Assembly: GCF_013389365.1 (NCBI RefSeq)
Contig: NZ_JACADJ010000001.1
Coordinates: 1-64,000 of the forward strand
Direction of reading: 5' to 3'
Source: Desulfobacter latus
GTDB lineage: Bacteria > Desulfobacterota > Desulfobacteria > Desulfobacterales > Desulfobacteraceae
DNA length: 64,000 bases
Part shown: positions 25,619 to 35,068 of the stretch, piece by piece
Numbering within the stretch: the stretch's first letter is position 1
Layout of the letters: every line of letters begins with the position of its first letter
The notes under the pieces: generated by a model
Database searches by the model: none
What the model saw: the letters and a program-made list of their open reading frames with translations, nothing else
Told to the model about the DNA's origin: nothing
Position numbers and translations under genes: made by a program

Positions 25619-26683
25619 ATGCCCAGATTTTTCAGAAAGTCAGGAAAAAAAGCCGGATCTTCGCCGGGCCTGCAGATTGATCTCCCGGCCGCGTTGGGCA
25701 CACAGCCTGATATCTGTGTTTTAATCTATTCTAAAGCGTCTCTCGAAACCTACCATCCTCAGAACATTGACGCAGCCCTGCCTTTGATCCAGAAAAATAA
25801 AACCGCATGGATTCAGGTAACCGGCATACATGATCATTTTGCCTTTTCAAGGATGGGTGCGTTGTTTAATATCCATACCCTGACCTTGGAGGATATGGTT
25901 GACCCGGCACATCCTCCCAAATTTGAAGATTTTGACACCTATTATTATGTTACACTCAAACAACTGGCCTTTGATCCCGAGAATCATGAGATATCGGAAA
26001 CCCAGGTCAGTATGGCCGTTATGGAGAACCTGGTGATTTTTGTCCAGGACAAACCGTCCCCTTGCCTTAAAGCAGTGGAGAAAAGACTGCAGGCCGGCAG
26101 GGGAAACATACGTACAGGCGGTCCCGGTTACCTGGCGTATGCCCTGATTGATGCTGTCGTTGATCACTCTCTGGATGTGATCGGGCAGATTGCTTCGGCC
26201 GTGGAATCTGTTGAACGTGACATGCTCGAAGATTTAAATCCGGGCCACCTTGAACAGATACATCGGCTGAAACGTGAGGTGATATTTTTCAATAAGCAGC
26301 TCCGGCCGGTGCGCGGGGCAATTCTTGGCTTGATGAAATCCGAATCCCCGTTTGTTCCGGATGCCGTCATCCGTTTTTATACGGATATTCTGGATCATGT
26401 TAATCATATTCTGGATGCGGTTATGTCGCTTCAAGAGCTTTTGTCCAGCATGCTTGATTTTTATATGTCAGCCCAGGGTAACCGCATGAATGAGGTCATG
26501 GCAACCCTGACCATTATCTCCACTATTTTTATACCGTTAAGTTTTCTTGCCGGAATTTACGGTATGAATTTTAAATTTATGCCTGAATTGGAGTGGCAGT
26601 GGGGATATTTCATTTTACTGGGGGGCATGGCGGTGATTGGCGGTGCAATGGTTGTATTTTTTAAAAAGAAAGGGTGGTTTTAA
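25619..26683 (+). CDS. corA: CorA-type magnesium/cobalt channel
   Basis: A 354-residue CorA-family divalent cation channel. The large cytosolic N-terminal domain includes TLTLEDMVDPAHPPK and a long helix with LEQIHRLKREVIFFNKQLRPVR as separate segments. Two C-terminal transmembrane helices are joined by the hallmark YGMNF. The C-terminus ends in basic residues (FFKKKGWF). It forms a pentamer in the inner membrane. The MscS-type gene begins 4 bases after its stop, so the two are co-transcribed. Confidence 0.9.
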   Translation: MPRFFRKSGKKAGSSPGLQIDLPAALGTQPDICVLIYSKASLETYHPQNIDAALPLIQKNKTAWIQVTGIHDHFAFSRMGALFNIHTLTLEDMVDPAHPPKFEDFDTYYYVTLKQLAFDPENHEISETQVSMAVMENLVIFVQDKPSPCLKAVEKRLQAGRGNIRTGGPGYLAYALIDAVVDHSLDVIGQIASAVESVERDMLEDLNPGHLEQIHRLKREVIFFNKQLRPVRGAILGLMKSESPFVPDAVIRFYTDILDHVNHILDAVMSLQELLSSMLDFYMSAQGNRMNEVMATLTIISTIFIPLSFLAGIYGMNFKFMPELEWQWGYFILLGGMAVIGGAMVVFFKKKGWF

Positions 26684-26687
26684 AATA

Positions 26688-29285
26688 ATGAAAAAATTGG
26701 ACGTTCAATTTATTTCCAGATCTTTTGTGATCCTGTTTGCCGGATTTACTCTTTTCAGTGGATTTACCCTTGCTTTTGCCGAACCAGAGCAGGATTCGAC
26801 ATCCCAGTTGATTGATGAAGTGGGGATTATCCTTGAAAAATCTTTGAATACTGAGCTCAATGACCTTGAAAAATATAAAAAACGGATAGCAAGCGAAGCG
26901 CAGAACCAGGTGTATTTGACAGCGGCCTATAACGGGTATCGGGTTCAATTTTCCTCTTTCTGGAATTTACTGCTGTCCGAGGATGTTGATATTGTCCAGC
27001 TTCAGAAAAGCAAGGCTGAACTGAAAACCGTCATGGTTGACGCCCAGAATATGTTTCAGGACTTGATTCCAAGAAAAGAGGCCGTGAAACAGGAACTTGA
27101 GCACCTGGAAAATCAGAAACTGCTTGTTGACAGACAACTGGCGGAACTTGCCGGCGTTAAGGAGAACACGCCTTCCAATAGTCAGCCCCTGACCATTGAA
27201 AATATGGCAACCCGTCTGGCCCGGGTACTCAAAGAAAAAGAGGCGCTGTTATCCCGGCTGGACCAGATATACACGGGCAGTCTGGATAAATTGAAGGAAA
27301 TAAAGGAAACGTATACGAACCTGGATGCACAATTTGAAAAAAACATTGAGCAGAAAAAAGCAAAAGGGTTGTTTGAGCGTACAAATAAGGAGACGCGGGT
27401 TGGTGCCCTTTATTCTCTTGAGCAGGAATTCAGAACCCTGATTGAACAACTCTTTATCATTTCTGATCCCCAGTTCTGGATATCGGGCGTTGAAGAACTG
27501 TGGCAGGACGCACAGCTTCTGGCGGTATCATTTTTCTTTGTCCTGGCTGCGGTGTTTGCCATTCTATGGCGCCTTCGGAAAGAGGCCTCTGGCTTGACGA
27601 CTCTGCCTGTTGTGCAAAACCTGGGCGCCTGGCATCAGATGGCCGCGGAACTGCTGATCATGTCCATTATACCGGCCGGGACTGCGCTGACAATTTTTCT
27701 TTACAGCCGTCTGGATCGAATGGTTCTGGTATCCAGAATTTTTTTAGAGGCCGCGCTGGTGATAATGATTTTGCTGGCGTGCAGATGGATCTGCCGGTCC
27801 TTGAAAACGGTTTTTGCTGAAGCCGTCGGCGGAGAATCCAATGCCGGGTATTTAATTTTTTTCACCCGGGCTGTTGCTGTGTTTATTCTTACCCATGGGG
27901 TGTTGCGCGACGTTTTGGGGCAAAGTTCGGGGCTATTGATCCTGCTGCGCATGACAGGGGCATTTATCATGTTTGTCTGGACCCTGAAAGCCTGGCGGGA
28001 TGTTGACTTCAATACGCTTAAGTCCCCGGGGGAAAGTCATCAGGATAGAAATCAACTGATTCGGCTTTTGACCACCAAGTATGTGATGCTTCTGCTTTCC
28101 GGTGTTTCACTCATGCTGGACATGATTGGTTATGAACTGCTTGCCTCCCACTGGGTACGTTCCTGGATCGAGAGTCTTGTCGTTTTTTTCTGGTGGGCGA
28201 TTTTTCTTCACCTGCTCCAGGAATGGGATCTCTATTACAGGGAGAAAAGCCATAACCGCACGGACGCGTTTGCTTATGATGATTATCCTTTCCAGTGGCT
28301 GCTCATCCGGGCAGGTCAGTTCTGCTGGATGGTTACCCTTTCAATTTTTATGCTGTTGATTTGGGGTAATTCTCAGACCGTGCTGGGTCACCTGTATCGG
28401 GTTCTGGCCCTGCCGTTGAACATCGGCAATATGCAATTCAGCTTTTTAGGGGCGATTTTTGCGGGACTGGTAATTATTTTCACCTATGCGCTGGTGCGGA
28501 TATGGAAATGGCTGTTTCAGAAAAAATTTTTAAGTCGTTCAGGCATGGTCCAGGGTCTGCAGGAATCCATTACAACCATCTCTGCTTATATTATTTGGGC
28601 CATAGGTCTTCTCATCGCCCTGCATGTCTTTGGACTGAACACGGCGTCCCTGGCCGTTGCCTTCGGTGCCCTGGGTATTGGTATTGGGTTTGGCCTGCAG
28701 AACATCGTCAATAATTTTATATCCGGCATTATCCTGCTGTTTGAGCGGCCCATCCAGGTGGGGGATGATGTAGAGGTTAACGGCACCTGGGCCAGGGTAA
28801 GAAAAATAAATGTCCGGTCCACAGTGGTGCAAACCTATGACAATGCCTCCCTGATTATTCCCAATGCCGATTTCATCAGCAATCAGGTGACCAACTGGAG
28901 TTTCAAGGATAAACGAATCCGTCGCAAAATCAGTGTCGGTGTGGCATACGGATCTGATGTGGAACTGGTGAGAAAAGTTTTACTGCAGGTTGCCGGGGAT
29001 GCGCCCAATGTCCTTCGCTACCCGAAACCGGACGTGCTTTTTACGGATTTTGGCGACAGTGCATTGATTTTTGTGCTGCGGCTCTGGACCGATATAGACC
29101 ATATGCTGGAGGTAGATACGCATGTCAGATTTGAGGTCGATAAAAATTTCCGGGAAAACCACATTGAGATCAGCTTTCCCCAGCGTGATATTCACATTCG
29201 GTCCATTGAAGGGGCGGAGCGGTTTTTTCCTGCCAAAGCACCGGAATCGCAACCCCCGGAACAGGAGAAAACACATGACGATTGA
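26688..29285 (+). CDS. Large mechanosensitive channel of MscS family (MscK-like)
   Basis: About 865 residues. A signal peptide (SFVILFAGFTLFSGFTLAFA) is followed by a periplasmic region with long coiled coils (to about 280). Then come several transmembrane helices and the conserved MscS domain: pore helix ASLAVAFGALGIGIGFGLQN, FISGIILLFERPIQVGDDVEV, and the cytoplasmic IPNADFISNQVTNWS. The frame opens at 26637 inside corA, but ATG 26688 gives a clean signal peptide. It releases solutes upon osmotic downshock. It overlaps nothing and ends 10 bases before a REP-like palindrome. Confidence 0.88.
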   Translation: MKKLDVQFISRSFVILFAGFTLFSGFTLAFAEPEQDSTSQLIDEVGIILEKSLNTELNDLEKYKKRIASEAQNQVYLTAAYNGYRVQFSSFWNLLLSEDVDIVQLQKSKAELKTVMVDAQNMFQDLIPRKEAVKQELEHLENQKLLVDRQLAELAGVKENTPSNSQPLTIENMATRLARVLKEKEALLSRLDQIYTGSLDKLKEIKETYTNLDAQFEKNIEQKKAKGLFERTNKETRVGALYSLEQEFRTLIEQLFIISDPQFWISGVEELWQDAQLLAVSFFFVLAAVFAILWRLRKEASGLTTLPVVQNLGAWHQMAAELLIMSIIPAGTALTIFLYSRLDRMVLVSRIFLEAALVIMILLACRWICRSLKTVFAEAVGGESNAGYLIFFTRAVAVFILTHGVLRDVLGQSSGLLILLRMTGAFIMFVWTLKAWRDVDFNTLKSPGESHQDRNQLIRLLTTKYVMLLLSGVSLMLDMIGYELLASHWVRSWIESLVVFFWWAIFLHLLQEWDLYYREKSHNRTDAFAYDDYPFQWLLIRAGQFCWMVTLSIFMLLIWGNSQTVLGHLYRVLALPLNIGNMQFSFLGAIFAGLVIIFTYALVRIWKWLFQKKFLSRSGMVQGLQESITTISAYIIWAIGLLIALHVFGLNTASLAVAFGALGIGIGFGLQNIVNNFISGIILLFERPIQVGDDVEVNGTWARVRKINVRSTVVQTYDNASLIIPNADFISNQVTNWSFKDKRIRRKISVGVAYGSDVELVRKVLLQVAGDAPNVLRYPKPDVLFTDFGDSALIFVLRLWTDIDHMLEVDTHVRFEVDKNFRENHIEISFPQRDIHIRSIEGAERFFPAKAPESQPPEQEKTHDD

Positions 29286-29294
29286 AATTAATAT

Positions 29295-29334
29295 GGAGCG
29301 CGGGTGGGACGCCCGCGCTCCAGGGTTAAGTTAT
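29295..29334. repeat. REP-like palindrome, copy 2, between convergent genes
   Basis: Perfect arms GGAGCGCGGG (29295-29304) and CCCGCGCTCC (29312-29321), then GGTTAAGTTAT as in the copy at 8689-8755. It fills the gap between the MscS gene and the convergent thiolase gene and could act as a bidirectional terminator. Confidence 0.7.
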
Positions 29335-30512
29335 CAAAGTTTTTCAAATACGGCTGCCGCACCCATGCCGCCGCCGACACACATGGAGACAACACCGTAT
29401 CTGCCGCCGACTTCTTTGAGGTTGGCAATACATGTGGCTGTCAGTTTGGCACCGGTGCAACCTAACGGATGGCCCAGGGCGATGGCGCCGCCGTGAATGT
29501 TGATTTTATCCATGTATTTTTCAAGGTTGAGTTCCCGGATGCAGTGGATGGCCTGGGCGGCAAAGGCTTCATTGATTTCATAAATATCGATATCGTCAAT
29601 GGTCATGCCCACCTGTTTAAGCACTTTGGGGATGGCATATTTGGGGCCTACACCCATTTCATCCGACTTGCAGCCCACAGTGGTATACCCAACCAGCCTG
29701 GCAATAGGGGTCAGGCCAAGCGCCTCACACTTTTCCCTGGAGGCCACGATGCCGGCTGCGGCCCCGTCCGTGGTCTGGGAGGCGTTGCCGGCGGTCACGG
29801 AACCGTTCACTTTGAATACCGGTCCCAGTTTTGCCAGGCCCTCGGGTGTGGAAGCCCGGATCCCGTCATCATGTTCAACAGTAAAGGACTCTTTTTTATA
29901 CGTCCCGTCAGGCTGTACAATATATTTGTAGGCCGGGGTCGGGATGATTTCAGTGAATTTTCCGCCGTCTCGGGCGGCCATGGCCTTGGCCTGGGACTGG
30001 GAGGCAAACAGGTCCTGGTCTTGCCGGGAGATGTTGTACCGTTCAGCCACGTTTTCAGCGGTAATCCCCATGGATACGTACATGTCGGGATGGGTTCTTG
30101 AATATTCCGGATGGGGCCGGGGGACATTGCCGCCCATGGGGACAAACGTCATGGACTCGCAGCCTGCCCCCACGCAGATTTCCGACCAGCCCGCAGAGAC
30201 CCGCACAGAGGCCAGGGCAATGGCTTCAAGGCCGGACGCGCAGAACCGGTTTACCGTGGCACCGGAGACCTTGTCCGGGAAGCCTGCCATTTTCGCCGCG
30301 ATCCGGCCCAGGTTCAGGCCCTGTTCCGCTTCGGGGAAGGCGCAGCCCAGCATGACATCGTCAATGTCTTCGGGTGTCAGGTTAGCGGTTCTTTCAACCG
30401 CTTCTTTCATAATAAAGGAAATCAGTTCTTCGGGCCGGGTCTGGCTGAACATTCCTTTTTTTTGCTTGCAGCCCGGGGTCCGTACGGATTGTACGATATA
30501 TGCGTCTTTCAT
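29334..30512 (-). CDS. Acetyl-CoA acyltransferase (thiolase)
   Basis: A 392-residue thiolase with the nucleophilic Cys in NRFCASGLEAIA (about 90), and the C-terminal motifs NEAFAAQ, GGAIALGHPLGCTGAK (His) and CVGGGMGAA (second Cys). It cleaves 3-ketoacyl-CoA in beta-oxidation, or condenses acetyl-CoA in the reverse direction. It follows the FadN-like gene by 11 bases on the same strand, so the two enzymes form a degradation operon. A complete, normal-length copy. Confidence 0.9.
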   Translation of the reverse strand: MKDAYIVQSVRTPGCKQKKGMFSQTRPEELISFIMKEAVERTANLTPEDIDDVMLGCAFPEAEQGLNLGRIAAKMAGFPDKVSGATVNRFCASGLEAIALASVRVSAGWSEICVGAGCESMTFVPMGGNVPRPHPEYSRTHPDMYVSMGITAENVAERYNISRQDQDLFASQSQAKAMAARDGGKFTEIIPTPAYKYIVQPDGTYKKESFTVEHDDGIRASTPEGLAKLGPVFKVNGSVTAGNASQTTDGAAAGIVASREKCEALGLTPIARLVGYTTVGCKSDEMGVGPKYAIPKVLKQVGMTIDDIDIYEINEAFAAQAIHCIRELNLEKYMDKINIHGGAIALGHPLGCTGAKLTATCIANLKEVGGRYGVVSMCVGGGMGAAAVFEKL

Positions 30513-30523
30513 GATCTTATCTC

Positions 30524-32932
30524 CTAATTTCTTAACGGCTTTCCGGTTTTCAGCATGTGGTCAATTCTGGCAATGGTTTTTTCTTCCCTGCAGAAGTCCA
30601 CAAACGCCTCTCGTTCGAGTTTGAGGATGGCTTCTTCGGCAATTTCACTGCCCTCGCCGGCATCGCCGCCGCTGACGACATAGGCAATGCGTTTGGCCAA
30701 AAAGGCGTCATATTCACTCATGAATTTGCCGTTGAGCAGGTTGAACACCTCCGCATTCACCATGCCCTGACCCGCGTTGCCGATCACTTTAAGTTTCTTT
30801 TTCAGCGGGGGAATATATCCGTCATCCACCATTTTAAGGACTTCTTTTTTGGCTTCGCCCACAAGATTGTCCCGGTTCATGACAATCCGGTCGGCAGGGC
30901 CGAGAAATCCGTTATCCCGGGCCTGGGCCGCTGACATGGATACGGCGGCCATGGCGATTTTCATGAATGCCTGGATAAAGAATTTGGCCAGATCCACCTC
31001 TTTTACGGTTTTGCCCGGCAGGGCATCCACATATTTTTTCCACAGGTTCATACAGCCGCCGCCGGCGGGCAGCAGGCCCACACCGATTTCAACCAGCCCC
31101 ATGAAAAGTTCGGTATGGGCAACGATGCGGTCAGCGCCCAGGCAGGTTTCGCAGCCACCACCCAAGACCATGCCGTAGGGTGCGGCAACAACGGGGAAAG
31201 GTGCGTACTTGACGCGTTGGATGCCGCTCTGGGCCTTTGCCAGGAATGCATCAATTTCAGCATATTTTTTTTCGTGGCACAATTTGGAGACAAAGGCAAG
31301 GTCCGCACCGGCGGAAAATGCGCCGGGCATCCCCCCGGCTTCGTTGCCGATAACAAGGCCGGCACCGTGTTCTTCGACATAGTCAAGGGATCTGCCGATG
31401 GCATCAACGATTTCAGCGTTAATGGCATTCATCTTGGTGTGGAATTCAATGCAGAAAACGTCATCTCCAATATCCACCAGGGATGCCGACGCATTTTGAA
31501 AAACTATTTTATTATTGCCTTTGGCGGCAGCAATCGAAACCATATTTTTAGACACCGGAACCGCCTTGTATTGACCTGACGAAAAATCAAAGTAGCAGCG
31601 GATACCGTTTTCAAGTTTGTAAAAAGATTTGTTGCCCTTGGCCAGCATGTCCGTGACATTGGCCGGGATATCAAGCCCTTCGTTTTTCATTCTTTCTACG
31701 GCGTCTTCAACACCATAGGCATCCCAGGTTTCAAAGGGGCCCATCTCAAAGTTATAGCCCCATTTCATGGCGTTATCGATTTCAACGATGGTCTCGGCGA
31801 TTTCAGGTATCCGGTTGGCTGCATACTGGAACGCGTTGGCCTGGCATCGCCAGGCAAATTGGGCGCCTTTGTCATCGCCTTTGAGTATGCAGGCCACCTT
31901 CTCTGCCAGGGTGGCTTTTTTCCTGGCCTGGTCCAGGCAGGGAAACGATGCTTTTTCAAAATCTTCATATGCCAGGGTGTCAACATTAAGCACCTTGCGC
32001 TGTTTTTTCCATTCCGGGGTCAGTTCTGTTTTGTAAAATCCCCCCTGGGTTTTGTTGCCCAGCATTTTTTTATCGACCATTGTGGTGATAAATTCAGGCA
32101 GGACAAGTGTGTCGCGCTGCTCGTCGTCCGGGCACAGGTCATAGGAATTTTTGGCCACATGAACCATGGTGTCAATACCGACCAGGTCCGCGGTTTTGAA
32201 GATGGCGGTTTTAGGGCGGCCCAGGGCCGGTCCGAACAGGGCATCCACTTCGGGGATGGTCATTTGGTCTTCGCGCATGAACTTGATGCAGGCACCAATG
32301 CCCTGAATACCGATTCGGTTGCCCACAAAGTTCGGGGTATCCTTGGCCCGGACAATCCCCTTGCCCAGGTTTCTTTCGCCAAACCGGGCAATGAAATCCA
32401 TGACGTCGGGGGTGGTTTCAGCGCCGGGAATCAGTTCGAGCAGGTGCATGTAGCGGACCGGGTTAAAGAAATGCGTGCCCATGAAGTGTGCTTTGAATTC
32501 CTGGGAAAGACCTTGGCTCATATCCTTGAGGGGAATCCCGGAGGTGTTGCTGGTAACAATGGCGCCTTGTTTTCTGACCTTGGCAATCTTTTCGAACAGC
32601 GCTTTTTTGATATTCAGGTTTTCCACGACCACTTCCACGATCCAGTCGCATTCCGACATTTTTTCAATATCATCATCCAGGTTTCCCGTGCTGATGCGCG
32701 AAGCGTCTTTTTTGCTGTAAAATAGAGAGGGGTTCGTCGCCAATGCCGCTTCCAAACCAGCCTGAACAATGCGGTTTCTCGCCCCAGGGTCTTTTTTTTC
32801 TTCGTCAGTTAAATCAAAAGGGACAATGTCCAGCAGCAGCACCTCAACACCGGCGCCGGCAAGAAGGGCGGCAATTCCGCCGCCCATGATTCCAGACCCG
32901 ATAACTGCCGCTTTTCTGATCTTTCTTACCAT
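30524..32932 (-). CDS. 3-hydroxyacyl-CoA dehydrogenase / enoyl-CoA hydratase fusion (FadN-like)
   Basis: An 802-residue bifunctional beta-oxidation enzyme. The N-terminus is the NAD-binding dehydrogenase part with GSGIMGGGIAALLAGAG and SNTSGIPL, followed by the dehydrogenase C-terminal domains (GNRIGIQGIG). From about 480 on comes a crotonase-like hydratase domain with AFSAGADLAF and MVLGGGCE. The order dehydrogenase then hydratase is that of Bacillus FadN, opposite to E. coli FadB. GGAG precedes the ATG. First gene of an operon with the thiolase. Upstream lies a nested palindrome. Confidence 0.88.
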   Translation of the reverse strand: MVRKIRKAAVIGSGIMGGGIAALLAGAGVEVLLLDIVPFDLTDEEKKDPGARNRIVQAGLEAALATNPSLFYSKKDASRISTGNLDDDIEKMSECDWIVEVVVENLNIKKALFEKIAKVRKQGAIVTSNTSGIPLKDMSQGLSQEFKAHFMGTHFFNPVRYMHLLELIPGAETTPDVMDFIARFGERNLGKGIVRAKDTPNFVGNRIGIQGIGACIKFMREDQMTIPEVDALFGPALGRPKTAIFKTADLVGIDTMVHVAKNSYDLCPDDEQRDTLVLPEFITTMVDKKMLGNKTQGGFYKTELTPEWKKQRKVLNVDTLAYEDFEKASFPCLDQARKKATLAEKVACILKGDDKGAQFAWRCQANAFQYAANRIPEIAETIVEIDNAMKWGYNFEMGPFETWDAYGVEDAVERMKNEGLDIPANVTDMLAKGNKSFYKLENGIRCYFDFSSGQYKAVPVSKNMVSIAAAKGNNKIVFQNASASLVDIGDDVFCIEFHTKMNAINAEIVDAIGRSLDYVEEHGAGLVIGNEAGGMPGAFSAGADLAFVSKLCHEKKYAEIDAFLAKAQSGIQRVKYAPFPVVAAPYGMVLGGGCETCLGADRIVAHTELFMGLVEIGVGLLPAGGGCMNLWKKYVDALPGKTVKEVDLAKFFIQAFMKIAMAAVSMSAAQARDNGFLGPADRIVMNRDNLVGEAKKEVLKMVDDGYIPPLKKKLKVIGNAGQGMVNAEVFNLLNGKFMSEYDAFLAKRIAYVVSGGDAGEGSEIAEEAILKLEREAFVDFCREEKTIARIDHMLKTGKPLRN

Positions 32933-32973
32933 TGTTTTCTCCTCAATTTGGGTATAAGAGCTTGTTTAAATAA

Positions 32974-33076
32974 TAGACATTATACCGATTTTAGCTAAGT
33001 GCTTGATTTTATTAGATTTGCAAAAATTAACTTCCCAATAAAATCAATAGGTTATGAAAAATCGGTATAATGTCTA
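32974..33076. repeat. Nested 103-bp palindrome (MITE-like or regulatory)
   Basis: Outer arms TAGACATTATACCGATTTT (32974-32992) and its exact reverse complement (33058-33076) enclose inner arms TTGATTTTATT (33003-33013) and AATAAAATCAA (33037-33047). The spacers between outer and inner arms are 10 bases on both sides, so the structure is symmetric. It lies between the divergent FadN-like and toroid-protein genes. No clear target duplication is seen. Confidence 0.75.
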
Positions 33077-33198
33077 ATCAAAATCAATTGCCCTGAAGGA
33101 TCATTCAGTTTTGTTTGCATAAATCTTGTAAAATAGATAGGGGTTTGATAATTTAGCCCTGTTTTTACAAAGGATATTATTATTTTTTAAGAGAGTCA

Positions 33199-34239
33199 AT
33201 GCGCCCGATAAATGCAACGCTGCATCCCAACTCGTCTCTGGACCCCGGCTCAGTTGCCGGCATGATTGCCGGTCTTCAAAGGGAGAATGGTGATATCCCC
33301 TGGCATGCCGGCGGGAAAACCGATCCCTGGGATCTTGTGGAATCCGTCATGGGACTGAATATTGGTGGGTTGCATGACCAGGCCATGGCCGCCCTGGACT
33401 GGCTGGTAACACGCCAGAATGAAGACGGGTCCTGGTATTCATCCTATATGGATTCCGTTCCCGAGGATCGGACCACCGAAAGCCACATGGCCTGTTATCT
33501 CGCGGTGGGGTTATTCCATCAGTTTTTAATAAAGGGGGACAAGGCTGATCTGGAAAAATTCTGGTCTGTCATGTCAAAAGGGATCGCGTTTGCTTTGGCG
33601 CTTCAGGCACCCACAGGAGAGATTTACTGGGCAAAAAGTCCGGCGGGAAAGGTGGATCCCATGTCTCTTTTGGCCGGCAGTTCTTCCATATTCATGAGCC
33701 TGAAGTGTGCCCTGGCCATTGCCGGCATCCTGGGCCGTGAGCGCCCGGAATGGGAGGATGCGCTTAAACACCTTGACAGATCCATCAGGGAAAATATTTT
33801 TACTTATAATGTATCCAAGTCCAGATTTTCCATGTACTGGTTTTACCCAATACTGTCCGGGGCATTGCAGGGACGCCGGGCAAAGGCACGTATTGACAGA
33901 TACTGGCATAAATATGTCATTGAGGGTCAGGGATGCCGCTGTGTGTCCGACCAGCCCTGGGTGACCATTGCCGAAACCGCGGAGCTGGTGCTTGCACTTC
34001 ACGCCATGGGGCGTCATCAAAAGGCCGGTATTGTTTTTTCCTGGATTCACAACCGGGTGTTTGAGGATCAAACCTTCTGGTGCGGCTACACCTATCCGGA
34101 TATGGTGATCTGGCCGGAGGAGAAAATATCCTGGACCAATGCCGTGGTTTTAATGGCCGCCGATGCCCTGTATCGTCTGACGCCCGGGGCCCGGTTATTT
34201 GATCATGATGCCTGGGACGGCAGTATATTTAAATATTGA
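33199..34239 (+). CDS. Prenyltransferase/squalene-cyclase-like alpha-toroid protein
   Basis: A 346-residue protein with repeats of the terpenoid-cyclase/prenyltransferase toroid fold, for example ALDWLVTRQNEDGSWYSSY (a QDGSW-like motif) and AETAELVLALHAM. It has no DxDD or DxDDTA catalytic motif that I can see, so activity as a squalene cyclase is unlikely. Proteins like it are annotated phenyltransferase/prenyltransferase-domain proteins and often accompany sugar or cofactor modification genes. The acyltransferase gene follows by 3 bases, so they work in one pathway. No ribosome binding site stands out; ATG 33199 follows GAGAG. Confidence 0.6.
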   Translation: MRPINATLHPNSSLDPGSVAGMIAGLQRENGDIPWHAGGKTDPWDLVESVMGLNIGGLHDQAMAALDWLVTRQNEDGSWYSSYMDSVPEDRTTESHMACYLAVGLFHQFLIKGDKADLEKFWSVMSKGIAFALALQAPTGEIYWAKSPAGKVDPMSLLAGSSSIFMSLKCALAIAGILGRERPEWEDALKHLDRSIRENIFTYNVSKSRFSMYWFYPILSGALQGRRAKARIDRYWHKYVIEGQGCRCVSDQPWVTIAETAELVLALHAMGRHQKAGIVFSWIHNRVFEDQTFWCGYTYPDMVIWPEEKISWTNAVVLMAADALYRLTPGARLFDHDAWDGSIFKY

Positions 34240-34242
34240 ACA

Positions 34243-34968
34243 ATGATTCGGGATAAACGCCCATACTATATCAAACAGGCCTGGTACCGGCTCCAGAATA
34301 TTTATGTCCGCCGTTATCTTGTCCCACAGCTCAGCGCCCTGGGGCCCCATGCTTATATAATTAAACCCTGGTATATCGAATTGTTCGGCCGCCCCATCTC
34401 CATCGGCACTCATGTGACCCTGCTGGGATGCCCGGACAAAAGAACTCGGTTGACCGTGTGGTCCGAAAAAAAGGATATTGACGGTATCCGTATCGGGGAC
34501 CATGTGCTTATCTCTCCGGGCGTGCGGATCTCAGCGGCCAATTCCATTTGTATTGCAGACTCCTGCATGCTGGCCAGCCACGCCTATATTACGGATTCAG
34601 ACTGGCACGGTATTTACGACAGATCCTTGCCGCCTGCCGGCCGGTCAAGGGTGGTCCTGGAAGAAAATGTGTGGATCGGTGATTCCGCCATTGTGTGCAA
34701 AGGCGTAACCATTGGGAAAAATTCAATCATCGGGGCCGGTGCCGTTGTCACCAATAATATCCCTGCCAATGTTGTGGCTGCAGGCAATCCGGCCAGGGTC
34801 ATCCGGAAACTTGATCCCGACCGGCAAATCATCACCCGCAAAGACCGCTATGGAGATACGGAAAAAATGACAATGGTTTTGGCCACTGCTGAAAAAGATT
34901 GCCTGGAAGGAAATACGTTTTTAGGATGGATTCGCAATTTTATCGCCCCCGGCAGGGACTCTCGTTAG
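34243..34968 (+). CDS. Hexapeptide-repeat acyltransferase
   Basis: A 241-residue left-handed beta-helix acyltransferase (WcaF/LacA type). Hexapeptide repeats run from about 45 to 185 (GDHVLISPGVRISAANSICI, VWIGDSAIVCKGVTIGKNSI, IIGAGAVVTNNIPANVVAAG as separate runs). The catalytic His is likely the one in LASHAYITDSDWH. It transfers an acetyl or other acyl group from CoA or ACP to an unknown acceptor, probably a sugar. It is coupled to the toroid protein gene 3 bases upstream and ends in front of a GC-rich hairpin. Confidence 0.8.
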   Translation: MIRDKRPYYIKQAWYRLQNIYVRRYLVPQLSALGPHAYIIKPWYIELFGRPISIGTHVTLLGCPDKRTRLTVWSEKKDIDGIRIGDHVLISPGVRISAANSICIADSCMLASHAYITDSDWHGIYDRSLPPAGRSRVVLEENVWIGDSAIVCKGVTIGKNSIIGAGAVVTNNIPANVVAAGNPARVIRKLDPDRQIITRKDRYGDTEKMTMVLATAEKDCLEGNTFLGWIRNFIAPGRDSR

Positions 34969-34987
34969 GGCCGGTATGCCGGCCTGC
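34966..34987. terminator. GC-rich hairpin after the acyltransferase gene
   Basis: GGCCGG (34969-34974) and CCGGCC (34979-34984) pair around TATG directly at the acyltransferase stop. There is no U-run, so termination is only probable. Confidence 0.4.
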
Positions 34988-35068
34988 CCCTATAGCGGCC
35001 GACGTTAGAACCAATCCCTCCCTGTAATACGGATTGTGAAAATTATGACAATTTGTTAAAGAATTATT

